From: Tulasnella sp. 424
Taxonomy: Eukaryota; Basidiomycota; Agaricomycetes; Cantharellales; Tulasnellaceae
Assembly (NCBI GenBank): GCA_019633425.1
Contig: WSUB01000175.1
Coordinates: 19,586-83,585, forward strand
Direction: 5' to 3'
Length of the DNA: 64,000 nt
Both the position numbers and the translations under genes were made by a program. Positions within the stretch are counted from its first letter, which is position 1. Every line of letters starts with the position of its first letter. Positions 47,386 to 59,310 of this stretch are shown here, piece by piece. Below the pieces are notes generated by a model. That model had not been told where the DNA came from, did not search any database, and saw nothing but the letters and a program-made list of their open reading frames with translations.

Positions 47386-48000
47386 TCATGCACCTTTGGA
47401 GACCCGGTCAAAGACTGCGAGACGAAGCGAGGGTTTAGGGTCCCGTTTATGCCTGTGCACAAGACTGTGATACAGAACGTACCAGTGTCATGTCCAACTT
47501 CGTCTAGGTCCGTGCCCTGAATTTCAGCAGCGATGCCGACCAAAGCCTTTCGCAGGGTGTCCCTCGATGAGGCGTACACCATCTTCTGCTTAATCTTGGC
47601 GCCGTCGGGGTTCCTACGCGATATGAAGGTAACTTTAACGCCTTGAGTACTTTGGATTCGGGTGGAGCGCACCATGAATAGAATACAAGCTTGTTCCTCT
47701 TTCCAGCGTCCCCCTTTGAATATTCAAAGTCATACACGGCCCATCGAGGTTCATCGACTGGCAGGTCTCCTAGGAATGTCTCGTAATCCGTGTCCTTAGA
47801 GGATTTGTCGACTATAATTTCCGTCATATTTGGATTAAGCTTGTAGATGACATATTTATGCTGTTTCTTCAACTTCAACTCCTGGTACTGGTCCAAGCAT
47901 GCCTGGTTGACTGCAACACCGCTGGTGGCCTTCGCATAATCAAGAAGGCGATCAGCCACCACGCTTGAGGGTGGCACAGGTGATGACATAGACTTACCAT
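47386..48000 (-). CDS. COF1: Cofilin/ADF actin-severing protein
   Basis: Small actin-binding protein that severs and depolymerises filaments. Exon 1 is only the ATG at 47998-48000, followed at once by GTAAGT; splicing gives MATSGVAVNQACLDQYQELK, the usual fungal cofilin start with the regulatory Ser near the N-terminus. Core: KYVIYKLNPNMTEIIVDKSS, FLGDLPVDEPRWAVYDFEY, an intron splitting the Trp of YSW, then NPDGAKIKQKMVYASSRDTL (the actin-binding long helix) and GIAAEIQGTDLDEV. A last tiny exon gives DTVFDRVSKGA, TGA at 47386. Total about 140 residues, normal for the family. Three short introns. Confidence 0.92.
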
Positions 48001-48145
48001 TCTAGAATGCGATGGGAGAGGGGTAAGATAGGGAGTAGTGGTGAAAGAGCAGACAATCTCGCGTTGATCTGGACTGATAAATGCCCATCTAGGACACCGG
48101 AGATCTCACGGTTCGGTTACCCCATCCGTCAACCACCAAACCAAA
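48001..48145. promoter_or_regulatory. Shared upstream region cofilin / thioesterase
   Basis: Only 145 bp separate two divergent ATGs, the tightest pair in the window. Confidence 0.5.
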
Positions 48146-49400
48146 ATGCTCAGGCTCCCACCGCGATCTATGCTGACGGCGGGGAAATGCCTGCGCGCCG
48201 CAACACGCTGTGCTCCTTCAGCTACGCGTCATAGCCACTCCTCAGTCAAGGTCATTAACCGAGCATCGATAACGCTGTTCACCCCGCAGTCTGCCGAATT
48301 GCCGCGCTTATTCTTTTGTTTTGCAGTACAGGCGTTACAGGATGCCTTTCAAGACCCCACCAGTCCTTTCTATTTGGCGCCCGGTGAAGTAGGGCCGTCA
48401 GATGCCGAAATGTGGCCCAATGGTCCTCCTTCCCTCGACGACGCGCCAGGTCAACCTGGCACTTTGGAAATCATTCTTTCCCGGCAGGCAGAAAAGCATG
48501 CACGCGAAGCCGGTTATGACCCGCTAAGTTTTTGGGAGCAAAAGATCGTCTGGGGCGACTTGGATTCGTTTAGGTAGGTTGCCAGTTTAAGCCTCCGAAC
48601 TTAGCCGGATTAACGTACGCTGTTGCTGAACTCTCGTTAGGCATCTCAACAATGTTCGCTACGGTGAGACAGACTTGGCACCTGGCCGTGATAGCCTAGC
48701 ACTTAAATAAACTACGTCTGTGCTCATGTCTGCAGTTCGGTTTATCGAATCCGTAAGCCTGTCTATGATTCGCTGCAGCGGATCACGCTGAAACCAGTCC
48801 AATAGGGAAGGATGAAGTATTTCTCGGAGCTTGGTGAGCGACGACGCTATGGATATTTTAAACGGATACGGATCGAACTTTACTCTCCATTGATTCAGCC
48901 AAGGGCCTCAGCGCCGAAACCGCGAAGAACATGCCTGAAGGTATGTTGTGAAATTGCAGCACAGTTGGCTTGTTCACTCAGACAAAAAGTCTCCAGGGAA
49001 AGGCAAGAGCATCATTCTCAAGAAAATAGGCGTCAACTTCAAGGTATGCATTTATTCATGAACTTCGATTATGTGCCTCTTCCGACGCCCCTTCAGCGAC
49101 CTGTCGTCTACCCCGACACTCTGCTAGTAAGCCATAGGCCACACTCGTTAGAGCCTACTCGCTTCCATCTCTCCACGTCTCTGTACTCCTATTCACAACA
49201 AGCGGAGGTGGCCTCGTCCGATTCTATATGCGTGTGGTAAGCTCTTTGGACCAGTCTCTCAAGATTATGTCCTCGACTCCTTTTCATCCAGGTACGACTA
49301 CGACACCCTGAAGAAATGCGAAGCACCAGCAGATATTGGCGCCCTCCTCCAAGAACGAACGACTCTGTGCGCAGAGGCCCACCAACAGCGGAGTCGATAG
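48146..49400 (+). CDS. Hotdog-fold thioesterase-like protein, probably mitochondrial
   Basis: Start MLRLPPRSMLTAGKCLRAAT, an Arg/Ala/Ser-rich, acid-free N-terminus typical of a mitochondrial presequence. An intron joins SVK to ALQDAFQDPTSPFYLAPGE. The hotdog motif follows across two more introns: WGDLDSFR|HLNNVRY|VRFIES (the DxxxHxNN-type catalytic or structural motif of 4HBT enzymes). Then come GRMKYFSEL|AKGLSAETAKNMPE, an exon beginning DKKSPGKGKSIILKKIGVNF, and RPVVYPDTLLVSHRP, with an end at YDYDTLKKCEAP and TAG at 49400. At least seven exons, two of them under 50 bp. Acyl-CoA or acyl-ACP thioesterase activity is inferred; the substrate is unknown. Confidence 0.82.
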
Positions 49401-49569
49401 CGATAATATATGTCATCTATAAGGATGAGGGTGTGGTAATACATATGCGGCCAGCTAGGCGGTATCGAAAAAATAAGAAAGGGTGAAATAGCGTACCAAA
49501 ATAGCCAGGGCGAAAAGAGAATTAACGTGAAAGGGATAAATAGCCAAGGGGGAAAAGAAGGGAGCCTAC

Positions 49570-50857
49570 TCAAACGTAACGGATGAAGGTCTCGTAGACG
49601 GTGTACATGATGGCTGCATTTGGTATCACTCGCAGCAAGTGGGCAGAGAGACCGCCGTACAATGCCGCAGCACCCTCTTCAGCTAGAACCAGGCGTAGTG
49701 TTTGATACAAACCAGTGTACTTGGGTTTGGGAAGCCCGTTGACGATTGGAGGATCTTGTCGTAATCGAGTTCGGAGTACCTAGATGGGGGAACTGTTTAG
49801 ATGTGCCCAAGAACAACAAAGCAACGGTATTGTTGTGCTCACCTCATGGGGGTAGGTGATTAAGCTGGCAGTAAATTTGGCCGCGCCGGCCGCACCCAAC
49901 ATCCCTAACCACTCCGAAGCTCCGCCTTGACCAGCCACCTTCTTCTTCAACCGTTCATATAGAACCCATTGAATAGTTCCCTCCGTCACACCGAGATATG
50001 ATGCGGACAAGCCCTTGTACAAGCCTCTAATACCCTCCACCCGAATGATGTTCGCAGTCAAGTTCAGCGAAGTGAATAATTTTGAACGCAGGTTCTCGGC
50101 GACTTTGACAGCATGCTTTTCTTGTTGTAGCTGGAGACGGGTCTTGACTACCCATAATGGGTTCGTTATCGTCGAGGTCACAACACCTACGAGCCCGGGA
50201 GGAAAAATGAGAATCGACCAACGCAGAGTATGGGAATTCGAACAGCTCACCAGCCGACATGGCCGCAGCGAGGTGCACGGCAGGAGTCTCGACTCCTCCA
50301 TTGAATTTGTCGGCAATCAGTAGTTTGCCATTCCCGTATACGAAAAAGTTTATTGATCGAGCTGGGATGACGCCAACTAAACTTGGACCAAGTCCCTTGA
50401 ACAGTGCAGACGCCCCTTCGCCTCGGTAAATGTCCCTAAGAAAGACCCGTTAGCTAAGGACATACTTCGAAACGGCGTTCAGAGTCTTACTTGAGGAGAT
50501 GCCCGGTCTCTACAAAATTCCATAAGAGTCCTCCTGATCGTTTGAGTACCACCTCTGCGGTTGCTGTGCCATTGACATTGGCCGCTAACGGTGCAGTAGT
50601 GACCTTCGCCGCCATCTCATGGAAAGCAGATGATTGGAGCCGTGTCTTGACTACGTCAAGGGGAGCGGTCACAATAGCGCCACCCATTCCCCCGAGTCTG
50701 TAGAAGAGGAGAAGAGTGAGATTAGGGGCTTCCGTGGCGGGTGCATCGAGAATACTGACCCTCCAGCGACGAGATGCTTCCATGGCTGAGCGTTGGGTTT
50801 ACCTACTGGTGCAACTGGGACACTCTTCGATGAGGATGCTGAGGAGGAAGGAGGCAT
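49570..50857 (-). CDS. RIM2: Mitochondrial pyrimidine nucleotide carrier (Rim2/SLC25A33-36)
   Basis: Inner-membrane carrier exchanging pyrimidine nucleotides. Three carrier repeats are seen: PWKHLVAGG then GGAIVTAPLDVVKTRLQSSA; the second with TNPLWVVKTRLQLQQEKH; the third with ITYPHEV|VLRTRLRQDPP. Between them are DIYRGEGASALFKGLGPSLV, GVIPARSINFFVYGNGK and GIRGLYKGLSASYLGVTEG, the Rim2-type signatures. It ends AIMYTVYETFIRYV with TGA at 49570. Start chosen at 50857 (MPPSSSASSSKSVPVAP); an in-frame ATG at 51040 would nearly touch the divergent RPC25 start and is less likely. Confidence 0.88.
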
Positions 50858-51043
50858 TGAAGAGGTGGGCGGGGTAGGAATTTTTGAGTCTGGTGGTGTG
50901 GAGATTGGAGTTTCCGAAATTTCTTGGATTCGTCCAAATCGAAACGGTTTACGCGCTGTTTGTTGCAGAGGCAAAACACGGCCTCCTGATCCCTGATGGG
51001 ATTTTCCAACGGCCCTCCGTGACAACCAATCCCAGAGCACCTA
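50858..51043. promoter_or_regulatory. Shared upstream region RIM2 / RPC25
   Basis: 186 bp between the preferred divergent starts. If RIM2 starts at 51040 instead, the gap is 3 bp. Confidence 0.4.
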
Positions 51044-52020
51044 ATGTACCAGCTCTCAGTCATCAAAGTAAGCTGAGCCTTCAGACGTAATCAGCTCGTC
51101 CACCAACGACTTTCTTGCAACCCAGGATACGATCCCCATTCACCCAACGTCATTTCATCTTCCAACTGAAAAGGCTCTTCTGAATCAATTGAACAAGAAG
51201 TATGCCGACAGGGTTATCCCCGACGTCGGGCTCGGAATATCGGTCTTTGATATTTTAGAAGCGAGTGAAGGGAAAGTGCGATATGGGGATGGCTGCTTTT
51301 GGCATAAAGGTTGGGAATCCGGGTCCTGCCGATTTCGAGGCAGACGCGCTAAGCTAGCGATATCCAAACAGTGACATTCCGCCTTATTGTGTTTAGGCCG
51401 TTTGTGTCTGAAGTCATAGTAGCCACTGTCACCGGCTGCACTGAGAAGTTCATTCATGGTAAAAATCTCAAACCAGTTCAAATGTTGGCACTGACTCACA
51501 AAACCCGCTGGCTCTGCAGTTTCTACTGGCTTCTTTCACGACATTTCCATCCCGCTCTCGCTCATACCCGCACCTCATTCTTAGTAAGTCTGGGATCCCC
51601 CTTTACGCCTGGTCATTGGCGGAATCCCTCATCCACCGCCACCTAGTGACCCCAACGAAAACGCCCATTTCACTTTGTCTGGTGCAGACCCAGACATGAC
51701 CGAAGAAGAGATGCTGGAAACGGACGTTACTCAACGCCTCTACCTTGATAAAGGAGAAGTTGTTCGGATTCGAGTTGAAGAAGACAAGTTCCACGATGAC
51801 GAACCTGGACCCCCGAGAGCTGTTGATGGGACATATATCAAGCCCAAAATGCAACGGCCGCATTACGAGATCATCGTGAGCCATGCAGGGCTTCGATTTT
51901 TACTTTCTACAACTAACTGTAGTCACACGACCTCGCAAACAGGCCTCCATGTCGGGAGCTGGACTTGGATGCGTGGCCTGGTGGTCAGGGCAAGCAAACC
52001 TCGATGATGCCTCAAGCTGA
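51044..52020 (+). CDS. RPC25: RNA polymerase III subunit Rpc25 (Rpc8/POLR3H)
   Basis: Stalk subunit of Pol III, homologous to Rpb7, needed for initiation. The short first exon MYQLSVIK (start 51044) is followed by an intron to DTIPIHPTSFHLPTEKALLN. The Rpb7-N domain continues with KKYADRVIPDVGLGISVFDI and EGKVRYGDGCFWHK, then VTFRLIVFRPFVSEVIVATV, and the C-terminal OB/S1 part with TGFFHDISIP, DPNENAHFTLSGADPDMTEE, YLDKGEVVRIRVEEDKFHDD. It ends ASMSGAGLGCVAWWSGQANL and TGA at 52018-52020. All introns keep frame. Confidence 0.9.
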
Positions 52021-52119
52021 TGGTGATATCCTTGAACATCAAGCCGCCTTAATTGCATTGTTTCAGTTATAACTTATTATCTAGTTCTGAAAGTAACGAT
52101 TCTTGGGTCCCCTCGCAGT

Positions 52120-53984
52120 CTACTTTCCGTTGACCCTGGCCTTCTTTGACTTCCTGCTCTCACCCGTTTCTTCTTCTCTGGTCTTTGAATTTTCCGAGCC
52201 AAGTACGCTCGATACAACCGTCTCCCACATAGCATCGTTCAGCCCTTTGGCCTTTGTAAGATTCTGCTTCATGCTTGCCAACTCCCCTTCCAGCTCCGCA
52301 ATTCGGCTTTGCAACGACTGAGTCGACGTAGCACCCGTCTCAGATTGTTGACCCATAAAAAAGCGGTGGTCAGCCAAGAAGTCGTAGGGCGGCAATCCCC
52401 CCCGGAGAACCTGAGGCGAAATAACATTTTCAGTCTGGTCTGCCAACATCGCCGGAAGGAACCAAGTGTCATACAGGGGTTTCCGAAGGGATGGGTAGCA
52501 TAACCGGCACCTCATGAGCGTCCCGCGAAGCTTGATCTCTAATACGGTGAAACGAGGAAATTGGCCGCACTGGGATGTTGTCCGTTGTTGAAGGTCCACC
52601 GATTGTCATTTGTCCCACTAGGTCCAATGGCTTGAGGAAGGAACACACGTGAGTGACGGCAAAACCTTGTTGTACGTTAATAGAGCGGATGAGTTGGTGT
52701 GATGGAATATCGTAAACCTGAACCACGCCTGTTGCCGTGCCCACGAGAAGTGTTGACCCAGTAAACGAAATGGCCAAGGACGTGGCTTCTTGTCTAGGCA
52801 GGATACGCGCTGGTCAATGAATTGCCTCGGATGGGGTATCTGTATATCATCTTACCCAGCGGAAATCAGCCTTTTCCTCGTCGGGACGTCTTCATCGTCA
52901 ATTCTCATTGCTCCTCCCTCGTCCATTCCCCCAACAGCCTCGAGACTTCCTGTTTCATGTCCCATTCGATTTTTCCTCTGCCTGAACAGGTTGACTTGGT
53001 GTATCGAGCCATCTTGAGATGCCGCAAAGAAAGCTCTTTCGGCAAGGTCAAATGCGAGAATGGTGATAGGTTGGGGAAAGATAAAAGTCGCTAAAAGCGT
53101 GGTTGAAGATATCTCCCAGAGCTGGGGTTCGAACAGCAGGGAAAAGTCAATAGGCATGTTAGCGCGGATGAGAGCATGAATAGTGTCACCTTGCAGGAGT
53201 TGTCCAAAGATGAAGTCAGAACGCGGCAGGCGGGGAACGGGCCGAATCCACATTTGATGTCCGAGATAGGGAGTGTGTGGTCGGCAAGGGTGCAATAAGG
53301 CGTTGGGATTTCGTGCTGCAAGTCATTGTCTAGAAGACTGCAGCGACGGTAAGCCCGTCTTTCCGTAGATCCCTGAAAGGCTCGTGCACATTACCTTGAC
53401 AATGTCCACACGGTAACTCGGGAGTCTTCGCTCCCAGAAACTAAAGCCGCTCCATCGAGGGTAAATCGAAGCACTGTTATTTTCCTGTAATGCGCATCGA
53501 AGGCGTTGAAAAGAATTCCCGAAGCCACCTGCAGAGCTCAATGTTGGCGAATTGCCGGGAAAGCTTGCGTCAGGGATGCTTACCTCCCACAAATAAATCT
53601 TTCCGTTGGCTGTCCCTCCGGCGCAGTAGCGACCTTCAGTATCTGTCGTAATACACGTGAGCTTCTCTGGAAGCACGATTTTCAGGTAGAGTTGCTCCTG
53701 TACTGGGTGACAATCAGTGACTTTAAAGAACGTTCGTGAAGGCTCAAACGCACCTTCTGAAACGTATACACGTTTAGGATAGCCTTGTCGGGCTGCGAGG
53801 CTACTATGAGTCCTCCTTTTTCAGCTTTTGTTCCGACGATCGCCGTTGAATGAATCGAGGCAGACGTCTGCTTGAAAGATGCGAGTTGGGAGCCCGTCTG
53901 GATGTCATACAGAGCAATGCTCCCCAGTCCAAGTGTCGCGGATGGCGGCGCAACCGAGCAGCAAACGACTTCTCTAATTTTCAT
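52120..53984 (-). CDS. IPI3: WD40 protein Ipi3 (WDR18), Rix1 complex of pre-60S ribosomes
   Basis: Nucleolar/nuclear factor for ITS2 processing and pre-60S maturation. Start MKIREVVCCSVAPPS at 53984. WD repeats are seen as GSIALYDIQTGSQLASFKQ, KLTCITTDTEGRYCAGGTAN with IYLWEV, ITVLRFTLDGAALVSGSEDS, LPISDIKCGFGPFPACRVLT (the Ipi3/WDR18 hallmark HxLPIxDxxCGFG), SSLDNSCKLWEISSTTLLAT, ERAFFAASQDGSIHQVNLFR and SLAISFTGSTLLVGTATGVV. After a Pro/Ser region, a C-terminal coiled coil (RIAELEGELASMKQNLTKAK) and basic tail end at 52120. Confidence 0.88.
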
Positions 53985-54151
53985 GTTTGCCCAAAATCAG
54001 GAGTCGAAGGCTGGAGTAGAGAGAGAGAAAAACGGGAGAAGCGGCAAATTTGAAGCGATAGTTCTCACGTGATCTACGGACACTTGAAGCTGACCACGAC
54101 CACCACAACCGTCGACGCAGTCTCTGCCTACAACAGCTGAGATCCCGCGTG
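53985..54151. promoter_or_regulatory. Shared upstream region IPI3 / KIN28
   Basis: 167 bp between divergent starts; no specific site recognised. Confidence 0.5.
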
Positions 54152-55646
54152 ATGGAACTCAACGAAAAAACCATGCGCTCCTGGATAAAGGTCCGACTTT
54201 TCTCTCTCCCTTAGGTGCTTGGTTTACTGAAAATACCATGTGTTGTAGGAGGCCAAAGTTGGAGAAGGAACGTACGCCGTAGTCTATAGAGGTGAAACAA
54301 ATTGATCACTCCAAGTGAGCTATCTCTGAGCTTGGCTATACAGGCAGACATTCGGTTGCGGGTCGTCCTGTCGCCATCAAGAAGATTAAAATCGGCCAGT
54401 TCAAGGACGGCCTCGACATGTCTGCTATCCGCGAAGTCAAATATCTCCGAGAGCTGCAACATCCGAACGTCATAGAGGTGCGGCGATGAGTCCCTTGCCT
54501 CTTTCTAAACTTATGGTTTGTGCTCGTCCCAAAGCTAGTGGACGTTTTCTCGGCCAAAACGAACTTGAACCTTGTTCTTGAATTTCTCGAGTCTGATCTT
54601 GAGGTGGTAATTAAGGACCGAAGTCACGTCTTTCTTCCCGCGGATATTAAAAGCTGGATGGCAATGACCCTTCGAGGTCTGGAGTTTTGTCATCGTAATT
54701 GGATTTTACATCGGGTACAGTCGGACAAACCACCTACGTTCCAGCCACGAGGTTGACCTGCTTTGTCCCGTAGGACTTGAAACCAAACAACTTGCTCATT
54801 GCATCGGACGGTCAGCTCAAGATTGCTGATTTTGGTCTTGCCAGAGACTTTGCAGATCCCAATCCTGGGTTCAAAATGACATGGCAGGTTATTACGCGGT
54901 ACGTCCATCCCCCCAACACTCATCAGACGTCTCGACCTGAGAATGCTTTCATAAAGCTGGTATCGACCTCCAGAGCTACTATTTGGGTGCCGCCATTATG
55001 GTACTGCGGTAGATATGTGGTCGGTCGGAACGATCTTTGCCGAACTCATGCTTCGAGTGCCCTACATGGCGGGAGACTCCGACCTGGATCAGATTAAAAC
55101 CATATTCCGAGCCCTTGGAACTCCAACCGAGGAAGAATGGCCTGTAAGCACAGTCTTTCTCGGGCATCAAGGGTGTTCTCTGAGCAACTCGCTCTCTAGG
55201 GTCACACGAAGCTCCCCAACTACGTCAACGTTGGCCAATTCCCCAAATCACCACTTAACCTTCTTTTCACGGCTGCATCTCCCGAAGCCCTCGATCTACT
55301 CGCTAAATGTCTCATCTACGAACCACGACGACGGATATCCGCTAAAGACGTTAGTGATTACTTTGGGTCGGCTTTACGAAACCGATCTGCTAACTAGTAT
55401 CTGAAGGGATTGCATCATCCTTACTTCTTCACTCTACCTCATCCCACACACCCCTCCAAGCTTCCCAAGGTGGCCCCAACAACCAAGGCAAAGCCGCTTC
55501 AAGTGGACGACTATGAAGACGATATGCAAGCGGAGATTAGTGCTCGGGCTTTCGGCGCACGAGGCTCGAAGCGCAAGGCTTCAGACGTAGCCGATGACTC
55601 TGATCGTCGACAGCCGGGCCCCGCTAGACGTTTAGACTTCTCGTGA
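54152..55646 (+). CDS. KIN28: TFIIH cyclin-dependent kinase Kin28/CDK7
   Basis: Kinase of TFIIH that phosphorylates Ser5/Ser7 of the Pol II C-terminal domain. Start [13 protein letters not shown] at 54152, with an intron before [14 protein letters not shown]. Motifs: [59 protein letters not shown], the [12 protein letters not shown] loop split by an intron, DFGLARDF, T-loop [21 protein letters not shown], and [20 protein letters not shown]. The C-terminal part has [20 protein letters not shown], then an extension to DFS at 55646. The TGA sits in a possible donor (tcgtgagt), so a further exon cannot be excluded. At least seven exons. Confidence 0.88.
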
Positions 55647-55870
55647 GTGTAGTTTAGGATCCTGTACATATATCCGTTATTCGCAGTGTCGCGCGCATTA
55701 GTCTGCTGGATCGAAAATAATGTTACGAGGACGTCTGGACAACATATAGCGAGGAGCAGGACAACAGGTACGCGTAAGGAAAGCTGGCAAAACCATAGTC
55801 CTAAATATCAAACGTGGAAGTAAAGGGCAAAAACGAAGAACTGTACACAATACGCACAGCCCGATTCCTA

Positions 55871-58800
55871 CTATCGAGTCGTTTCACAGACGCCGCACTT
55901 CGTAAGTTCTGGCCCATTACTCAGCCCGCAAACAGAGCATGTCCAGGTTCCAGGAGCCACAGTTTTTGGCTGGAAACCTGCCGCGGACCAATTGAAACTT
56001 GGAGTTGGTTGGGTTGGCGGAGGCGCTGTTGCAGGCGAAGTGTTCGTGGTGGTCCCAGTGTTGGAGCCCGGAGCGTCCCGAGTCGCCTCACAGACTGTGC
56101 ATTTATCCTTAGCGGAAGCAGGGTTCGTGAGCATACAACTGGTGCAAGTCCACGTTCCTGCGGCGGGCGCTGCAAATGCAAAGCCACTTGCTGCCCAATT
56201 ATTGGTAGGGGCCGACTGGGATGGAGGTGGTGCAGTTGAGGTAGGTTTGGTCTTTGCGCCAGGTCGATCGGCGTCGCAGACGGTGCATTTGTCCTTTGCC
56301 GACTCGGGGTTACTAAGCATGCAGGTACTACAAGTCCAGGAACTGCTAGCAGCCTTGGGCGCAAAGCCCGCTGCTGCCCAGTTGTTGGCGGGAGCGATGG
56401 TTGTCTGGACGGGGGCGGACACTGCTGCGAGCATGTCGAATTTCGGCAGGTCGTTCTTAAGAACGGCCAGGGCTTTAGCCTTTGCCGATATGTCGATACC
56501 TGGAACGGTCGCGGTCGCAGCTACGCTGAAATCGAATTCGTAGGATGGGAGCGATGATCTGGAGGTCTTCTCTGCCTGGGATTTTGGGTCGGCCATGTCC
56601 ACGTCGCTCGATTTCTGAGGGCCAAGTTCCAAAGCAGGCGCGCGAGGAATCGACTGCTTGGGTTGAGCAGTGGCATCGAGAATTTCGACGTCTTCGGCCA
56701 GCTCATCCTCTTCGGGCATGGACATCAGCCGGAGGGGGCTTGGTATCGTGGGGGAGTATAGATTCGAATATGGACCTAATGACGGAGATCGGCCAATACG
56801 TTTCGACTCCGTGGGTTCGACCACCAGGGATGGCTTTGCAGCCTTCTGGGAAGATTCAGCCATCTCCTCTTCGCTCATTTCCTCCACAACTACTGGAGGT
56901 GGAGAGGGTCCTCTAGCCCGACTAGACGACCCGTTGGCTTGAGATTTTGAGGGAGATCCTTCCGATGCGCCGACCTCCATGATCTCGTCCTCGTCGTCTA
57001 TGTCATCGATCGTAAACGGTCCAGAGGAAGAGCCGTTTGTCTTTGTGGCTGGTGCAGCCTTGCCCGGCGGGAGGAAGGGTGACGAAGAACTCGTTGATTT
57101 GGCGAAAGGGGCTTTGAATACGCTGCCGTTAGCACTTGGTTTCGCAGCTGGTCCTTTAGGCTATCAAGAATATGGGTAAGAGCGTTGATCGATGGAAAGG
57201 GGAGGCAGAGAAGCTAACTGTTGGTAAGGAGTCTGCAATGGCCTGCGCGCTGCTGGGAAGTTCGGGTTTCTTTGGTTCTGCTTTGGGTGGTGGGGGCGCT
57301 GGCTTCTTGATAGGAACGGGCTATATCCCTCGTTTATTAGTTGTATATTCAAAATTTTCTGTTGGCGAACCCGTACCTTCCTCCGATTAGCCATTGAGAT
57401 CTTCGGCCCAGTTCGCTCATAGGGATTTACAATAGCTTGTTCAACCTCCGCCTTCGATTCCGAGACGCTCAACTCTTTATCTGCCTTGGCTATGATGTTC
57501 ATGACCGCCGCTGATGTAAGACTACGACGCGGAGGAGACGGTGGATCGTCTGATAAAGAAACAAAAGTCAAATACGGGAATAATGACTAAGACTGCGAAG
57601 GATATCGTACCAGCCTTTGTCATCTTTCTTAATGGACTAGGAACGGCTGGAGAGGCGGTGGCATGGCCACGTAGGGGCCCTCCGCGGGCAGAAACCAAAG
57701 ATGGGACAGTCCTTGATGCCCCGCTCGTGGAGGTCGAGGAAGAAGCGGGAGGAATATCGGTATGGGCTTCGCTAGAAGGTTGACTTGGCGCAGCCACTGC
57801 ATTAGTTTCTGAAGCCTTGAACGAAGGCGGTGCAGCTGAAGAGTGTAAGCCATCAACTCGACGACGCTTTCCTGACACTTCTTCCGAAAGTTGGAGGTCG
57901 GCCACGGTGCTGGGAATGGAAGGGCGTGGCAGCGAGCTCGAGATGGGCGGCATAACAATGGATGATCTTGAAGGCCTGAGATTTGACCCTTGGCCGGGGC
58001 CAACGTAAACTGGTCGATGACGACGCTGTCGAGAAGGTGGAGCACTCGACAGAACAGTTGAACCTGCATTGTTTCCAGCTTCAAACCTAAAGGGAGACGA
58101 CGACGCTTGCTGGGGTGCGAGGAACTGGAAACGCATGTTAGATAGGTGCGGTTCAAAAAACTGAGCAGTACATTCGACCCACGCTTCTGCTTGGACTAGG
58201 TGAGAAGTCTCTGGCAAGGAATGCAGCGGTAGGAAGGTCCGATTCATCTCTCCCTATACTCTGAGCGGAGAGCATGCCCGTGAGTTGTTGGACTTCCTCG
58301 GGACTCAGACCGGCTCCTGCTCTGGTGCGTTGTCCCAAGAAATCTTGGATGGGCTTCAAGGGCGACCCAGCGGTTTGTCCAACAGTCGCCGATGTATGAG
58401 CGGATGACGCAGGAGATGCGGGCGCAAATTGTCCTCGAGAGAACGCATTCGTTGTTGGAGCAACATTTCCTCTCCGAGAGGCTCCGGGCGCTGTCTCCCA
58501 GTCCTTCGCCGGGCTTACGAGAGGGAAAGGAATCTGATTCGGACGATACTTCTGTCGCGACGTGAAAAGTTTGAGAGAAGAATCTCCCTGCATATATGTG
58601 TTATACACACCTCGGGACTTTTCTGGGATGAAGCGAGCGGTCCCCGCAATGTATGATCCACGAACATAGAGTCGCCTTCAAGATCCAATTCCGTATGAGT
58701 GTCCGATTCATGACCAGTTTCCTCTTCTTCTTGACTAGAAGACTCGTTGCGGGCCCGTAACTGGGGTAGTGATTGGGGCGGTTCGTTCCTCTTCCCGAGA

Positions 58801-59043
58801 TAGTTGAATGGGTTGAAGATACTGAACAACCCCGCGAGACTTGCGGACTTTTTCTACCAAGGAAAACAAAAATTTAGGATTTCGTACGGTGAAACTCCTA
58901 TCGAGGCAACAGCTCACAACTTGACCAGCATCCGCCTGTGGATTGGATCTCGGTTGGTTTGGGACCTTTCTTGCGTATGGTGACGCGTTGAGGTGTCTGT
59001 TTACGCGCCTTGAGGACTCTCCTGCTGGTCGGTTTGGGGCCAT
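55871..59043 (-). CDS. Nucleoporin with three RanBP2-type zinc fingers (Nup153/Nup1-like)
   Basis: Start MAPNRPAGESSRRVNRHLNA at 59043, basic. After an intron, KKSASLAGLFSIFNPFNYLG is a plausible amphipathic membrane-binding helix like those of yeast Nup1/Nup60 and human Nup153. The middle is long and Ser/Pro-rich (FSPSPSRSVGR, SSSPFRFEAG). The C-terminus has three RanBP2-type fingers (WTCSTC..., WTCTSC..., WTCSVC...), each preceded by a NNWAASGF-like repeat, ending KCGVCETTR with TAG at 55871. Fingers 1 and 2 have 11 residues between cysteine pairs, finger 3 has the usual 10. FG repeats are not obvious. A nuclear basket role is inferred; exon joins in 57160-57620 are uncertain. Confidence 0.72.
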
Positions 59044-59310
59044 CTTGAGCTGGGTCGGTCAGATGCGAAGTAGACTAGAGGAGAGTGGCGTCAGGACGAG
59101 CCTGAAGAGGAGGGAGAAAAGTGAAGAGATGATGGGAGAGCTTTGGAGGCGGTTGTCCTCACGGTCAGAATTGCACGTTGAACCGTCGCTCGACTTTTGT
59201 CCTCACACCCGTCCGCAACTCCCACTCGCCATCTCCTACAGGTCAAAGCACCTCCCAGTCCCACCTAAACCACCAGCAACACACGCTCCTTCAGCGCCAC
59301 TGCTTCAAAC
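59044..59310. promoter_or_regulatory. Shared upstream region nucleoporin / NUXM
   Basis: 267 bp between divergent starts; pyrimidine- and CA-rich near the NUXM ATG. Confidence 0.45.
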
